Of a stretch of DNA of 64,000 bases, positions 50,755 to 63,145 are shown in pieces. The stretch comes from Microcebus murinus. Lineage: Eukaryota; Chordata; Mammalia; Primates; Cheirogaleidae. How positions within the stretch are numbered: position 1 is the first letter of the stretch; each line of letters opens with the position of its first letter. Under the pieces are notes generated by a model. That model was not told the DNA's origin and did no database searches. It saw nothing but the letters and a program-made list of their open reading frames with translations. The translations under genes and the position numbers were made by a program. The DNA is taken from the NCBI RefSeq assembly GCF_040939455.1, contig NC_134109.1, forward strand, positions 37,155,501-37,219,500, written 5' to 3'.

Positions 50755-52465
50755 TTAAAGTCTACTGTATGCAGTTGAACCTGGAAGTAAAATTTAGATA
50801 GCTGAATGTACTGGTATAAGGTGGGACCCAGAGTTTATCCATTTGCACCATTATATTCTAAATAAAATGCCAGAAAAAGAGCCCTGGTTATAGAAATACT
50901 CACACAGTCCTACTTATGTCACAGAGTTGCTATGAAATCAAGTGAAAGAACACATCACAAGCATGTTTTATATTTTAAGAATAAAATTATTATTAATATT
51001 CTCAGAATACTTAAAATCCAACTCCTAGTATCTGTCCCTGTCAAAAGGGGGTAAATTAAGATATATTTTATTCATCATATTTTGGTCCAGAAGGCTGGCA
51101 GGTGAAAGGATCTGTCCTTCCTTGTGGATTCCGAAATCATATCATAACCAGGCTGGCGGTCACTGAGAGGCAGGTCAGTCCTGATTCATTCAAAGCTTTA
51201 AGAACAGCCAGTGAAATGGGTGGAGAGCTGTTTCAGGGTGGTGTTCTGGCTTCTGCTTTCTGTGGAATAGTTGTCTATTCTTTCTATGTCTAGAGGTGTG
51301 GGGCTTTCGTGGGTCATCTATGGTCATGAGAAATCATATGGCTTTGTCCAGATTTCCCTCAAAACTCGATAAGACCAGGCTGAAGTCATCTCCAAACCCT
51401 TCTCCATCACACTCAATTTCTAGGTGACAGCCAGACCATTTTCTTCCATTCACTTAGTGGTCTGTCAGACACTGCCCATTTGGTTGGGGTTTTGAGATTC
51501 TACCTACAAAGTCACGAAAACACAAGTCATACTTTCCTGTATTTTAAAAAACAAAGCTTACTTATCTTCTTTGTATTTAGAGAAGTTACAGGTTTTTAGC
51601 TCATATTTATCTTTGGATTAATGAGAAATTTTTGGTAGTAAGAGAGTGGAAAAACGAAACTTCAGCCTTCAGCCATGTTTAATCATGGAACATGCTGAAC
51701 CATGTCTGACCATTGTTTGCTTCTGAAGTAATGTCAGCTTCTCCAGTCTGCCATGGATTGTGTTTTGTAGCTCTACAACAAAGGATAAAAATAAAATAAA
51801 TGTTTGGAAAAGCGCTTTGAGATAGCTGAAGACAGAGAGCCATACAAAAGCACACAGGCTTGGAAGGAACGACAAATTAATTGTGCTGCCTTTTAGTGAT
51901 AACGTGGAGCAATTAGTGCATTTAATTGCTTTATTGAAACAAAAGCTCTTTTGTGGTTTGTATAATTTCTTTGTATGATGAGAATGTTTCATAAATGTAC
52001 AAATGAATGTATGACCTCTGATTTAGGGAGTTTGGGTAATGTATATCCATATTTTTTATTTTCATTTTGGACAGCATTTTTCTTTCTTATTGTGTAATCC
52101 AGATCTGAAGTCCTATTGAGATAAGTTATCATAGGAAATTAGGGAAAGGCAGGAAAATGGCATTCTTTTAAAAAACTACCAGCTTTGAATAATTTACTCA
52201 TATTTCAGATTTTTATTATTTAATGCATCTTGTTTTGAAGATTGTGATTTTTATTTCTTCTAGGAATATGCTCTAAATCAGTTTGTTTCAAGCATTTTTC
52301 TTGAACTCAGAACAACATTGAATCCAGTGGTTTTTAAGTTGCACAGGAGGAGGGCAGATTTCTGAGGGATCACCTTGGAACCGGGGAGGGGTCAGGGAGG
52401 TGAGCAGGCAGGTACCACCTGGGAGCTACTGAGGGTTTTGCCCCTCATTCATTGTATGTCTAGCA
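50753..52465. other. Intron, apparently low in repeats
   Basis: No element recognised. Contains the ATTA-rich palindrome described at 51874-51929. Frames at 51102-51293 and 51669-51992 have no family resemblance. Confidence 0.5.
51874..51929. promoter_or_regulatory. Cluster of homeodomain-type ATTA motifs with a palindrome (candidate)
   Basis: aaattaatt (51874-51882) is followed by gcaatta gtgcatt taattgc (51909-51929), 7-bp perfect inverted arms. Many homeodomain proteins bind TAATT cores. Function is inference only. Confidence 0.3.
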
Positions 52466-52653
52466 CAGGCATCCTCAAACTGCGGCCCGTGGGCCACATG
52501 CCAGTGTTTTACCCGTTTGTTTTTTTACTTCAAAATAAGATATGTGCAGTGTGCATAGGAATTTGTTCATAGTTTTTTTAAACTATAGTCTGGACCTCCA
52601 ACGGTCCAAGGGACAGTGAACTGGCCCCCTGTTTAAAAAGTTTGAGGACCCCT
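52466..52653 (+). mobile_element. Non-autonomous hAT DNA transposon with 8-bp target duplication
   Basis: 188 bp with inverted ends (caggcatcctcaaactg at left; agtttgaggacccct at right), inner tgcggcccgtgggccacatg, and gatatgtgcagtgtgcatag. Flanks are gtctagca (52458-52465) and agctagca (52654-52661), 8 bp with a central CTAG as hAT elements prefer; two flank bases differ. It is far too short for a transposase. The wording fits young hAT families found in some mammals but absent, as far as I recall, from human. The exact right border may shift by one base. Confidence 0.85.
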
Positions 52654-52661
52654 AGCTAGCA

Positions 52662-53384
52662 CTTAGCACATTTGGTACATTAGAATGAATGAATGAACAA
52701 GTACACTGCCATCTCTCCGTCCCTGTTCTAACTTGAAGGATTCTATTTTTCCTACTTTATTGCACTCAGAGTAAGTTTTCCAGAATTCACGAGGGGAATT
52801 CCAGAGGCGATAGGAACTCTTCTCTGGGGGCTGCCGACTTGTGGCCCATACTGACACACATCAATATCCTGGCTCGTCTCTTTCCATCCACCTGCCTTCT
52901 CTTCCCCATCCCTCTCCACCATTCTTCCTGTACCTCCCCCTGTACCATGTGCCCCAGTAGGTGTCCTAAGGTGTTGCAAAAGCACAGCTTTCAATCCCCC
53001 CTTCAATGCGCAGAGGGATCAGAAAGACTGCCAACCTATCTTAGAGATGGGCAAGCTCCCTAAAAACTGTCATGCACTCTATAAACTCAAGGTATTAGTA
53101 TAGTTTAATATAGAAGTTGATTGTTTTGTCAAAGTAATTGATATTGCCTTGCCAGGATTAGGCCACCTCCGGCATCCTGGGACTTTGGCTCTCTGGTATG
53201 CCTTCCTAAGCCTTTGCTGACTTCTCTTTCTCCCTTAGATTTGGAGATGCTATATTTAAATTTAATCATTCTCAGTAGACTGTTTGACCCTCAGTACGCT
53301 GAGGTAGAGAAAATGATCAGTCCTCTCACAGTGTCCTTACGTGATTCATGATGAGTTAGGTAGATGGTAACAGTAGTGATCGTT
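52662..53384. other. Intron without recognised element
   Basis: Contains a short GAAT run at 52684-52697. Frames at 52663-53063 overlap on both strands and are not gene-like. Confidence 0.45.
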
Positions 53385-53660
53385 TATTGTACTTCCACGA
53401 TAGGCCAGCTGGATTCTATAAATTATTTCATTTTATAATGAACACCGATGCTTTTATAGGATTCCAGCTATGAATCTAAGTGCTTTACATACATTAAGTT
53501 GTATCATCCTCATAATAACCTTATGAGATGAGTGATATATTACTCATGGTTTACAGAGAAGAGAAAATTGAGCACAGAGAGATTAACTCACTTGCAGAAA
53601 GCCACCCAGCTGGTAAGATGTGGAGTCTTACTCCAGTCTGTAACATGAGATATTCTCAGT
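53385..53660 (-). repeat. MIR SINE, antisense
   Basis: tcatcctcataataacctta, tgagatgagtgatatattac, gaaaattgagcacagagaga, ttaactcacttgcagaaagc and cacccagctggtaagatgtg are reverse MIR. Confidence 0.85.
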
Positions 53661-53809
53661 TTAATCTCTCAGCAATGCTGCAACTTCCTTTTATCCCTGT
53701 GGGTCCCAGAATGCATTTTCAAGTTTATAAAAAATACAGGAAAAGACAGAGAACAGCTATATCATTATTAAAATATCATCTCTAGGAAAGTAGCTGTAAT
53801 ATTTGTTTT

Positions 53810-54790
53810 CTAATAAAATGAAAATAGCTTCCATTTCTTCTCATTATAAAAATAATACATACTTATGAAGAAAAATGAAACAATACAGAAAATGCAAATG
53901 AGAAATCATAATCACCAGAAGACTCATTACCTATCGGTATGTTAGTGAATATGCTTTTTACATTCCTCTGTGCACATGTACACATATACATAGTCTTTTT
54001 TATATGAGACTATACTATACATGTTGTTATGTAATCAATTTCTATGCTTACAGTATGTTGAGGCTTTCTGTGGTAGTTAAATATATACCATGTCTTTGAC
54101 TAGTTATATGGTCATACTTTGTATGGCTATACTAAAGCAATCCCATATTGATGAATATTTAAATTGCTTCCAATATTAACATTAGAAACAATATTATGAT
54201 AAAAATGATTTCCACAAATCTTTTGGTACAAGGACAGTTACGTATTTGGAAGCAAATTCCTAGAAATGGAATTGTTGCCACAAAGGTTATGCATATTTTC
54301 ATTTGGATATATGGTAGCAAACCTGAAAGATTATAACAACTTAACTAACACTACCAACACATTTTGCGTGTGCTCATTTCTCATATTCCTTGCAAATGTT
54401 GATTTTGTCCATTTAAAAATATCTCTTCCTGTCTGATAGCTGAACATTTTGCTTTTGTTTTTGTTTCTAATACTTCAGTGATTAGTGGGGTCGAATGTAT
54501 TTATTATGTTTATTGACCATTTGTGTATGTTTTGCGAATGGCCTATTGATGTCCTCTATTAGTGCGCTGTTTCTTTTTCATTTGATTTTTTTTTTTTTAC
54601 ATATTAGTGATACAAGTCTTTTGTTTATCTTATTGTTGCAAATAGTTTTTCCAGATAGTGGTTAGTTCTTCAGCCTTGTTTTAGTAGTTTGTTTGTTTAT
54701 TTGTGTGTTATTTGACATGTAGAAACTTTATATTTTTATGTGGTCAAATAAACCTTTCCTTTTATGAGTTCTGACTTTGGGGGCATTCTA
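53810..54790 (-). mobile_element. Old L1 (L1ME/MC-like) 3' UTR, antisense
   Basis: aagcaaattcctagaaatgg, aattgttgccacaaaggtta, gtttattgaccatttgtgta, gtcctctattagtgcgctg and gatacaagtcttttgtttat run in old L1 order. Confidence 0.75.
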
Positions 54791-54869
54791 AATAGTCTTC
54801 TTTACCCCCCAACATTGTAGAAAAGGCTTCTTTTTGATAGGACACAGAGCCAGGGCATGCAACCATTGC

Positions 54870-55090
54870 TTATATGTCAGTCACTTTATAGTTTACTAAG
54901 AGCTTTCTCACACATTCTCTTATTTAATTCAATTAATAATTTAACGTTATTATTAACGTTTCTCAGATGAGGAGACTGAGGTGAAGAGAATGAATAACAT
55001 CACCCCAAATCACACGTCTGGTTAAGGATTAGATCTAGGCTATTCTGATGCCAAAGCCACGCTGTCAGCCATGGCCCTACACTCTGATCC
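54870..55090 (-). repeat. MIR SINE, antisense
   Basis: tttctcagatgaggagactg, aggtgaagagaatgaataac, cacccaaat-like text, cacacgtctggttaagga and tctgatgccaaagccacgct are reverse MIR. Confidence 0.85.
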
Positions 55091-56814
55091 TGCAGACAGA
55101 TGGAATTGAGGAGAGAGAGGGAAGTTAAATGGCCTGCCTCATGCTGAAGAGCATCCCCCTCTTTTGATACAACGATTAGGAACTGAATCTTTGACTGTTA
55201 ATATGATCCTTCTTGTAGTAATCGGATTCCAGTTCAGTCTTTTGAAAGGAATTTCAGTGGAAAAGCAATTAGATGTTAAAGAGCCATAGGAATGTTAAGA
55301 TATTAAGAATAATGTGGGGTATGGGTTTTAAGACTTAAGAGGATGATGTCCAGGTAGTTAAATGAATTTGCAAAAATGGGTCAATGAGAGAGCACCACAT
55401 CAGAATGCTTGGTCCATTTTCAGGCAGGCATATTGAGCAAATTCTTTTCTCATCTCATTTCCAATAAATAGAGCGAGTATTAATCAGGATTTTACATGTA
55501 CAATTAGAAAGGATTTTATGCTCAGTATTATACTGGATTTTGGTGCAGATAAATTGTTCATTCACAGAACAGTTTCAGTCTTCAAGTCACATTTTACTGT
55601 TATTATAAAGAGCTATATGGATTTCAGTTGATTCACATCACTAATTAATTATCAGCACTTGTGTGCATGCACTGATATTTTCTGCAGAGCACTGTATTTG
55701 AGACAATGCCGAAAAAAAAAAAAACCCTCTTTTTTGCCTTTTTGTCCCCCTCTAAGGATAAATTTGAGTAGGAGGCAGTAAGCAGTAAGTAAACACATGA
55801 TTTCTGGTCTTGTAATGAGATAAACAGGGCTCAGTTTCATAAAAAAAAAATTTAGGAAATTCAGTGCAGATCAAAAGAAGCTCTCTACCAATATAAAGCT
55901 GTGTAGCATGAGTAAAGCAGATCTTATACTGACTACAGCAAAACAAAGTATCATTGTTTTCTGACGTATCCACTGTCATGGCAGTTAAATATATTTTAAA
56001 CTATAGAGAAAGCTGTGAATTTTGCGTTAGTTTGTATTCTCATTTCATTGGTGTGGCTCCTCAAACCCTAATTTTTAGCATTTCTAGAAAATGAGTCTCT
56101 TATCTCCCACATAAATTGCTTTTTTTAAAAAGATCTTTTGGGACTCTTCTCAGTGATTACATTGGTAAAAAAAATTGCCTATCTATACAGTGTGGGCTGT
56201 GCTATTTTTAACTTCGTCTGGCTCTCGCTCCTTACAGTTGAAGTAAATCAATCATTTGTTGGGACTGGGAGCTGTAAGGGAGGAGAAGGCTGTTTCCTGA
56301 GTCTCAGCATCTATTTGCACCTGTGCCACGCTGACGGCATATTGGCACGACCCTCTGTTGAGTCGTGCTTCTCTCCTCTCCAATCAAACCTTCCCATTCC
56401 AGAGCCTCGTTGTGTTCTCAAATCTCATTATTAGTGTTTTCTGGTCCAGAGGTTTTCAGAACAGAATCCAGGGTTTATCTGGTGGTGGGGAAAGACTTTC
56501 TTTCTCATCAGAAGATCAGAAAAGGCACCTCCGTGGTACAACAAACTTAATTGTTTTAGTGTTCTAATAAAAAGGCTTCACTGAACCAGGGGCTTTCCCC
56601 CTGAAGTTAATTACTTCTCACATCAGGTTTGTTCTTTTTAATAAAATAAAGCAGTGACCCTAAGAAGAAGCCAGTTGTTTGACAGTGTTATAAAGAATAC
56701 ATTAAGGAATTTGGATGCCCGAGAAATGTGTCATTCTTTTTTAGCTGTGTTCTTTCAGTAGTGTTCCTCCCATCAACCAATTCTTCCTGGTATGGGTATT
56801 GTAAAGAACATGTC
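55091..56814. other. Intron without recognised element
   Basis: Two A-runs (near 55710 and 55842) and a moderately GC-rich block at 56230-56420. No repeat or gene assigned. Confidence 0.45.
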
Positions 56815-57030
56815 ACCCACACTTGGATTTAAATTCTGGCTAAGCCACTTACTGTGCAGGTACTTTGTGTAAGTTTCTCATTTCCAAAGCACAGTTTTCT
56901 CATTTATCCAGTGGGAATTATGATACCTATCTCATTAAAGTTGTAGTTAAGATTAAATGAGATAATGTACACAACATGCTTTTGTAGTGTCTGCCTAATA
57001 TCAAACAGATGTTCCATAAAAAGATTTTAT
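56815..57030 (+). repeat. MIR SINE, nearly full length
   Basis: acttggatttaaattctggc, taagccacttactgtgcagg, tctcatttatccagtgggaa, ctatctcattaaagttgtag and aagattaaatgagataatg are MIR in order. Confidence 0.85.
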
Positions 57031-57704
57031 GACTGTTTCTAAGCACTCATTGTTACCAAACTGTTGGTACTTCCATAAACAGCTAATTTTTCTAAATCCT
57101 TCTTGGAATAACATTCTTTCCTCATTTATTTATACTTTTACATGTTCATTATAGGGATGCAAAGAATAATAACATATAGCCTCTGTTCTAAAGGCACTCA
57201 GGAGATACACAATTCCACCTTTGCTTTTACTGCCTTCCCTTGTTTATATACAATATGTGCATTTTTATGGCATTTGTAACCCTTAAAAACTCTGCTGAGG
57301 AAGAATATAAGCATGCTACCCATAAGAATTCCATTTCTTGCTGTGATATTTATTCATCACATTTCTTCCATAAATGACCTTCTATAAGATTTGGAACCTT
57401 ACAAATCTTAAATATTCTATTCAATGTGGTACATGCTAAAACATATAGTCACCACTCTAAAGAAATAAAGAGTGAAAGACTTGGAAGAATATACAAATTT
57501 ATATAGTGAGTTGATGGCATCACTCCAATGGAAAGAAGACAAAAGCGCATAATTAGTTCTACCCAAATAATCAGTAAGAATCTCACATGAGTTTTGGCCA
57601 GTGACAAAGTCACCTAGACAATTAGGTATAAAGATTGTGACCTTTCACATATTGCTTAGTTGCAGGAGGGGGTTCTTTGGTGGAAACTTGTGGTACATTG
57701 ATCT
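57031..57704. other. Intron without recognised element
   Basis: AT-rich, nothing assigned. Confidence 0.45.
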
Positions 57705-57840
57705 GATTTCATAAACATCTATTGATTGTCTCTTCTGTGTCAGCCACTGGCTCAGCTCTGGACATATAAGGTGAATAAGGCAAAGGCCCTATTCTTCAAG
57801 GAACTTATAATCCAAAATCCAGTGGAAATTCACCAGATAA
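57705..57840 (+). repeat. Family B start fragment
   Basis: tctattgattgtctcttctg, tgtcagccactggctcagct, gaataaggcaaaggcccta and ttcaaggaacttataatcc follow the atgtgccaggcactg ... cctcatggagcttac order. Confidence 0.5.
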
Positions 57841-57931
57841 ATTTATGGTTGAGAATTCACTTCTAGCCTATTCTCATTGCTCAGATGGCAAAGTTTTCAC
57901 ATTTTAAATATGAATATTCTCATGAGTATTT

Positions 57932-58130
57932 TTTAGTCTATTTAGGCTGCTCTAACAAATTACTATGGACTGGGTATCTCATAAATAACAAAAAGTCATT
58001 TCTCCTAGTACTGGGAAGTCCCAGATCTAGGCACTGGTGGTGTGTGATGGGGGCTTGCTTCGTCATAGATGGTGCCTTCTAGCTGTGCCCTCACGTGGTG
58101 GAAGGGGGAAACAACCTTCAAAGAAACACA
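57932..58130 (-). mobile_element. MLT1-type LTR fragment, antisense
   Basis: tttagtctatttaggctgct, ctaacaaattactatggact, gggaagtcccagatctaggc, gatggtgccttctagctgtg and cctcacgtggtggaaggggg are reverse MaLR text. The far half is lost. Confidence 0.7.
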
Positions 58131-59929
58131 TACATGTGGTATGTTTTATATACATGCAAAATTCATGTGAATGTGGGAAGAGAGAGATAAGTAAGGAAAT
58201 GGCCTTCTCTTCCAGTGGAAAATTCCTAGGAAGGTAACAGTTCTGATCATTTATATCATAAAGCCACAGTGTACCCCTGTCCCTTTTAATGAAGTTTTAT
58301 TTAAGATGATTATTTTAAATATATGTTTCCAGCTGTCTCTCTGTTTGAGTCTCATTTTACTTAATTTATTCACTGACTAGAGTTCTGTGATGATACCCAG
58401 TCCCTATAGTATTCTCTCTCTGTGTTCTCTTACTATATGTCTTTCAGTTTATAAGGGAGGTTTGGGGGCTGACAGAAAACATAGACATGAGCAAGACTAT
58501 CTCAGGCCCTATTAGGCCAACATAAATGATGACTCACCACAAGTAACTCAATAGAGATGGTTATTAATGATTCCTATTTTTATAGAAGGACTATGGTTAA
58601 TATCTGAGAGCTCTTTATATATCATTAGCAAATTTAATTTTTTAATAATAGCCGTTGATATATTTTTCAATTTTAAGAGAACACATTAGAGTGGTATTCA
58701 TCTACTCTTGAAAATTCAGCCTTTTTCACTCTGATTACATCCCCATTACTAGAATTTTTGTGAATTTTCTTTATTGATTTTCTCTGACGCTTGAGGAAGA
58801 AGTAAGAATTAATTCTTGACTTTTATACAAACGTTGAGGGACTTTCGGTGGGAGATTTAAGGCTAACGTTGTTGCTTTTCTGTTCAGGAATATACTACCG
58901 GAAGAAAGCCAAGAGCAATTTTTTTTAAAGCCTCAAGGATGTATTACTACCCTATAGTTGCTTGAAAGGTGAATAAAATTCTTTGACAAACTATGTTATT
59001 TTAGGTAATGATTATGAATCATTAAGAAACCAAAGCATCTGGTATAAACTAAAAACCATTTAACCTTGGATTTTATAATGTTCTTACTCTTTAGCTTCTC
59101 TTGAGCACTATAATTATTTTAGGTGGTTGTATAAATTGAATTTAGAGTCTCTACTAATTAGACAAACCATTGCTATTGTACCTAAAATCCTGAATCAGTT
59201 GTGCACTACTTTCTAAATATGGACGTTTCAAATTTATTTTATCACATGGTCTGTGCTTCATTTATTTCAGTATTGATTATTCATGGCTAATTTTGTATAC
59301 AAGGCCAAGAAGATACATTAGGTTTATCCTGTGGCTTCATTTATCTTGACAAATCACTGCCCCACTCTGACAAACTTTTACTCCTAAGGAAGAAAATTTT
59401 AACTAAGTACAGATTTAAAAGTAATTTTCACATACATGTTATTAGAAAATATAGATACATTCGTTAGGTAATTCTACGTAATTTAAGGTCAAAAACATAC
59501 CAGTTTTTGCCCTCTGTAGCAATTTATATTCCTAGCAGGGGTTTAGTAGACAGACACCAATCTGTGAAACTTGGGGAAATATATTAATACCTTACTATCT
59601 GTAAATTACTTCAATATTAAAAAAATAGTTGAAGCTTTTTATTCCTTCTTATTTTCCGCACTTTCAGTGGCTTACACAAACTATTAATCTTACATTTAAC
59701 CATGTTGTATTTGTGCATGGAAGATTGCTTTTAGAGCCAGTTATTAAAAGAAATCAAGATACAAGAAGAAGTAAAAGATAATAGAGCAAGATAAGAGAAA
59801 GTAGACTGGATTCAGATTTAATTCAGTAAACATTCTAAGTACTAAAAGATAAAGAAGAGTAAAATTTGATGATTGTCATCAACCAAGTTTTAATTTATTA
59901 TTATATAATTCGGAAATAATTATTAATAC
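58131..59929. other. Intron without recognised element
   Basis: Long AT-rich stretch with no open frame of note and no repeat I can name. Confidence 0.5.
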
Positions 59930-60090
59930 TACATTTACTGAGATTTCTTATGTGAGGGACATTTAAATACATTTCATTGTTCTTTCACATGTACTATCTC
60001 ATTTAATCTTCACAACAACCCTAACAGCTAGGCAGACCTAGGTAAAAATAATCTTGAATCATATTTTGTAAGTAGTATAACAGAGGTGTG
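59930..60090 (-). repeat. MIR SINE fragment, antisense
   Basis: atgtactatctcatttaatc and ttcacaacaaccctaacagc are the reverse MIR core; the rest is worn. Confidence 0.6.
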
Positions 60091-60164
60091 TTTAAAGCAC
60101 TTTATATTTTTTGAGTTTTTAAAAATTAACTAGTTAAAAGCCTTCCTCTACTAATCTGAAATGT

Positions 60165-60530
60165 TGATTGTTTCTCATATAAAATTTTTCACAAGTAACG
60201 GGCCTATTCTGTATCTTCTATTGTCTTTTATTGACCAAGTTGTCTATTTTGAAATCGTTGTCATGTTTTATTATTTTCTGTATCTTCGTAGTACATTTTG
60301 ATATCTGGTAGGGTATAATTCTAGACTTTGGCTATTTCTAAGCATTTACTCTTTCTGTATGAATTTCCAAACTTGTTTTCAAGTTCCATGAAGACATTCT
60401 GTTGGACTCTTAAGTTGTATTGAATTTATAGATTAAATCAGGATCATTGGCATATTTATACTATTAACATTTCCCCTCCATGCATATGGTATTCCTCCAT
60501 TTATACAAATATTCTTTTGTATCCGTCACT
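60165..60530 (-). mobile_element. Old L1 ORF2 fragment, antisense, part 1
   Basis: gatatctggtagggtataat, gaatttatagattaaatcag and tatggtattcctccatttat are reverse ORF2 text of an old L1. Confidence 0.65.
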
Positions 60531-60955
60531 CAACAAGTATTTTTGAGCACATACTATTTTTAGGGCCTTGTTCTGGGTGTTGGGAATACAACATCGATTA
60601 AAATGCCCCTACTCTTAAGTAGGAGTTATGTTTCAGTAGGGAAAGAGAAAAAAATAAATGAATAAAAACAAGTATTTCATGTTTTATTATGATAGAATAA
60701 AGTAGGGTATAAGATGAGAGAACAATAACTGTGCATGTATGTGTGTGTGTGTATGTGTGTACACACATGTATGCTATTTAGTTAGGGGACTCTTCTCTGA
60801 TAAAGTAACATTTCAGCAGACTTGAACCTGGGAAGGAAGGGGGTATCCTATCTTGAGAAATAGCTGCTTCCCAGAGGGAACACCAGATGAGAAACTGCGA
60901 GCTGGGAGGCTACCTGACATGGTTAGTTTAGAGTCATGAGAGAGAAGGAGAAACA
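60531..60955 (+). repeat. Family B copy inserted in an old L1
   Basis: caacaagtatttttgagcac, ttctgggtgttgggaataca, aacatttcagcagacttgaa and gctgcttcccagagggaac are family B start and middle. A short TG/AC inverted stretch is at 60735-60770. Confidence 0.55.
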
Positions 60956-61445
60956 TTTTGTAGTTGTCCCCATATAAAGATCTTGAATATTTCTTGTTAG
61001 GTTTATTCCAGGTATTTTACAGCCTTTGCTCTGACTATTTTATGTTCCTTTATACATTACCTTTCCAATTTATTACTGATGGTGTGTAGAATTACTAATT
61101 CTTGTATGTTGCTTTTATATCTTGTCACATTATTGAACTTAGTGCCACTATTTTAACAGTTGATTCCATTTTGTTTTCTGACAGTGCTGCCTAGTGACTG
61201 TTTGTCTCCTCCATCCTAGACTGTTTTATTTTGTTTTTCCTTGTCTGATTACATTTCTAGGATGCTTAGTAAAATATGTAGTAGTAGCTATGAAAATGAG
61301 CATCTTGTATCTTTTCTCTAATTTTAACGAGATGCTTCTAATTTTGCACTAAGCATGAAATGTCTGACATAGAAATGTTTGCTATTTCTTTAGTAAACCA
61401 GGAAATTTTTCTTCTATTTATAATTTTAAAGAGATTTAAGTAAAA
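60956..61445 (-). mobile_element. Old L1 ORF2 fragment, antisense, part 2
   Basis: ttcttgttaggtttattcca, ggtattttacagcctttgct, ctttccaatttattactgat and gagcatcttgtatcttttct continue the L1 of 60165-60530. Confidence 0.65.
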
Positions 61446-61469
61446 ACATTTTAGTATCTATTAAGAAGC

Positions 61470-61506
61470 GTGCGTGTGTGCATGTGTGTGTGTGTGTGTG
61501 TGTGTA
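61470..61506. repeat. TG-rich microsatellite
   Basis: TG steps with two CG/CA interruptions, then about 11 pure TG units. Confidence 0.95.
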
Positions 61507-61589
61507 TTACATGTTAATGTAATGAATTGATATCTTTGATATCTTCCTTGAACTATTCTTCAATTTGTGGTCATACATTGATTCAAAAA

Positions 61590-62137
61590 ATGTTGTGTCT
61601 ATAGGTACAGGTATTGTTCTAGGCAGTTCAGTTACATCAGTGAACAAAACCTCCCCCAATACATGACTTCATGGAGCTCATATTCTAATGGTGGAAGGAA
61701 ATAATAAACAATAAATATAATAAGTGAGATAATTGTATTGTCAATTAGGACAGAAGTACAATGGCAAACAGAAGGAACAGAGCAGGTGAAGGGAATCAGA
61801 TGCGCTGGAGGGGTTTGCACTCTGAGTTAAACGGGCTGACTTTGCACATTTGTGAGCAGAGGCCTGGCGGGACCTGTGGCTCTGCAGTCTCACCCTGGCT
61901 GAACAGGCTGTGTGGGGCGATGAGCAAGGAAAGCAAAGGGAGACTTGTGAAGAGTCCTGGGAATGCAGGAGGGAGGTGAGGGAGACAGACCTGGTGGATG
62001 GCCGTGCGGGTGAAGAACATCTATTTCCATTTTGTAGTGGAGCTAACTGGATTTGTCTGACCAATTGCCTATAGGGTATGAGAGGAAGAGAGAGGGAGCT
62101 TGACGTTTTTGGCCTGAGCAACCTCATCATGGTATTT
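61590..62137 (+). repeat. Family B copy
   Basis: ggtattgttctaggcagttc, catcagtgaacaaaacctcc, cttcatggagctcatattct, gaaataataaacaataaata and gtttttggcctgagcaacct follow the family order. The 129-codon minus frame at 61741-62130 is an artefact of it. Confidence 0.55.
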
Positions 62138-62146
62138 CTTTCTTTT

Positions 62147-62200
62147 TTTTTTTTTATTTCGGCATATTATGGGGGTACAAATTTTAAGGTTTCAATAAAT
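62147..62200 (-). mobile_element. Short strepsirrhine-type L1 3' end, antisense
   Basis: T-run followed by atttcggcatattatggggg and tacaaattttaaggtt, the same L1 3' end as at 50058. Severely 5'-truncated; target duplication unclear. Confidence 0.75.
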
Positions 62201-62425
62201 GAACTATATTTAATTTGGTAATAATTTATTTAGGGGTTTTGCAATGATGCTTAAAATTGTGTGAGAATTTTCTGTTCTTCCATCAGCCTTGTCTGGTTAT
62301 ATAGGGTAGCTTTTTGTATGCTGGGAGCAAGTTGGATAAAATTAGTTTTTTATTACTTGAAAGTTTGGTTAAGGTTGCTCAGAGAGTTATTTGGACCTGC
62401 ACCTATTTTTAGGTAGTGGGTTGAT
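62201..62425 (-). repeat. Probable old L1 remnant, antisense
   Basis: tgtgtgagaattttctgttc and ttggttaaggttgctcagag recall worn L1 ORF2 text. Weak. Confidence 0.35.
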
Positions 62426-62429
62426 GTGT

Positions 62430-62700
62430 CAGGGGTCCCTAAGACCATCCCTCCAAGTTTGGTGATTTGCTAGAAGGATTCACAGGGCTCAGCATATAGT
62501 TGTACTCATAGCTAAGAATTATTACCACCAAAAAATACAATGCAAAATCAACAAAGGGGAAGGTGTGCATGTCAAAGTCTGGAGGAAACCGGCCACCAGC
62601 TTCCAAAAGTCCCCTCACAGTGAAATCACCTAGGACACACTTAATTCCTCCTGCAACAGTAGAACAGGTGTGAAGTGTTGCCTACCGGGGAAGGTCCAGT
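62430..62700 (-). mobile_element. LTR16-like (ERV-L) LTR, antisense
   Basis: tgtcaggggtccctaagacc, tttggtgatttgctagaagg, attcacagggctcagcatat, agttgtactcatagctaaga, aagtctggaggaaaccggcc and ggtgtgaagtgttgcctacc are a reversed ERV-L LTR. Confidence 0.7.
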
Positions 62701-63039
62701 CTGTTCCTCTGGCTGTTTAGAGCTTTATTTTCCTTCTTTGTTTAGGTGCTGTCTCCTATTCTTGCAGTGATTTCTAATATTAACAGTTTTCCAAAATCTG
62801 AGGTTTGCTGAGGGTTCCTCCTTTAGCTTTTAACAAACTATTTTGTAATTTGTAGGAATTTGGGGTGGGAAGAAGCAATCATAGCATGTTCTAAAACCCC
62901 CATCTTGACCACTTTTTGTGTTATCAAGTAGATGTGTGAACAAAAGGCAAGTGTGTGAACGGGAGACGGGCAGGTGTTTGGAAGGCAGACTTACCTGTCT
63001 TAACTGTGCTTGCCTCTGCTCCCCTGACAATTAATAAAG

Positions 63040-63145
63040 TAGTAGACTTCCTCGAGCTTCAGATTCCTAACCTGTAAAATGGAGATCATCGCAGTGTTGC
63101 GGAGATGAAATAAGTTAAATAATGACAAACAGCCTGAATTTACTA
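63040..63145 (+). repeat. MIR SINE fragment
   Basis: gagcttcagattcctaacct, gtaaaatggagatcatcgca and gagatgaaataagttaaata are MIR 3' text. Confidence 0.75.

Noticed and set aside
61741..62130. 129-codon minus frame rich in Ser/Leu
   Set aside because: Lies in a family B repeat copy.
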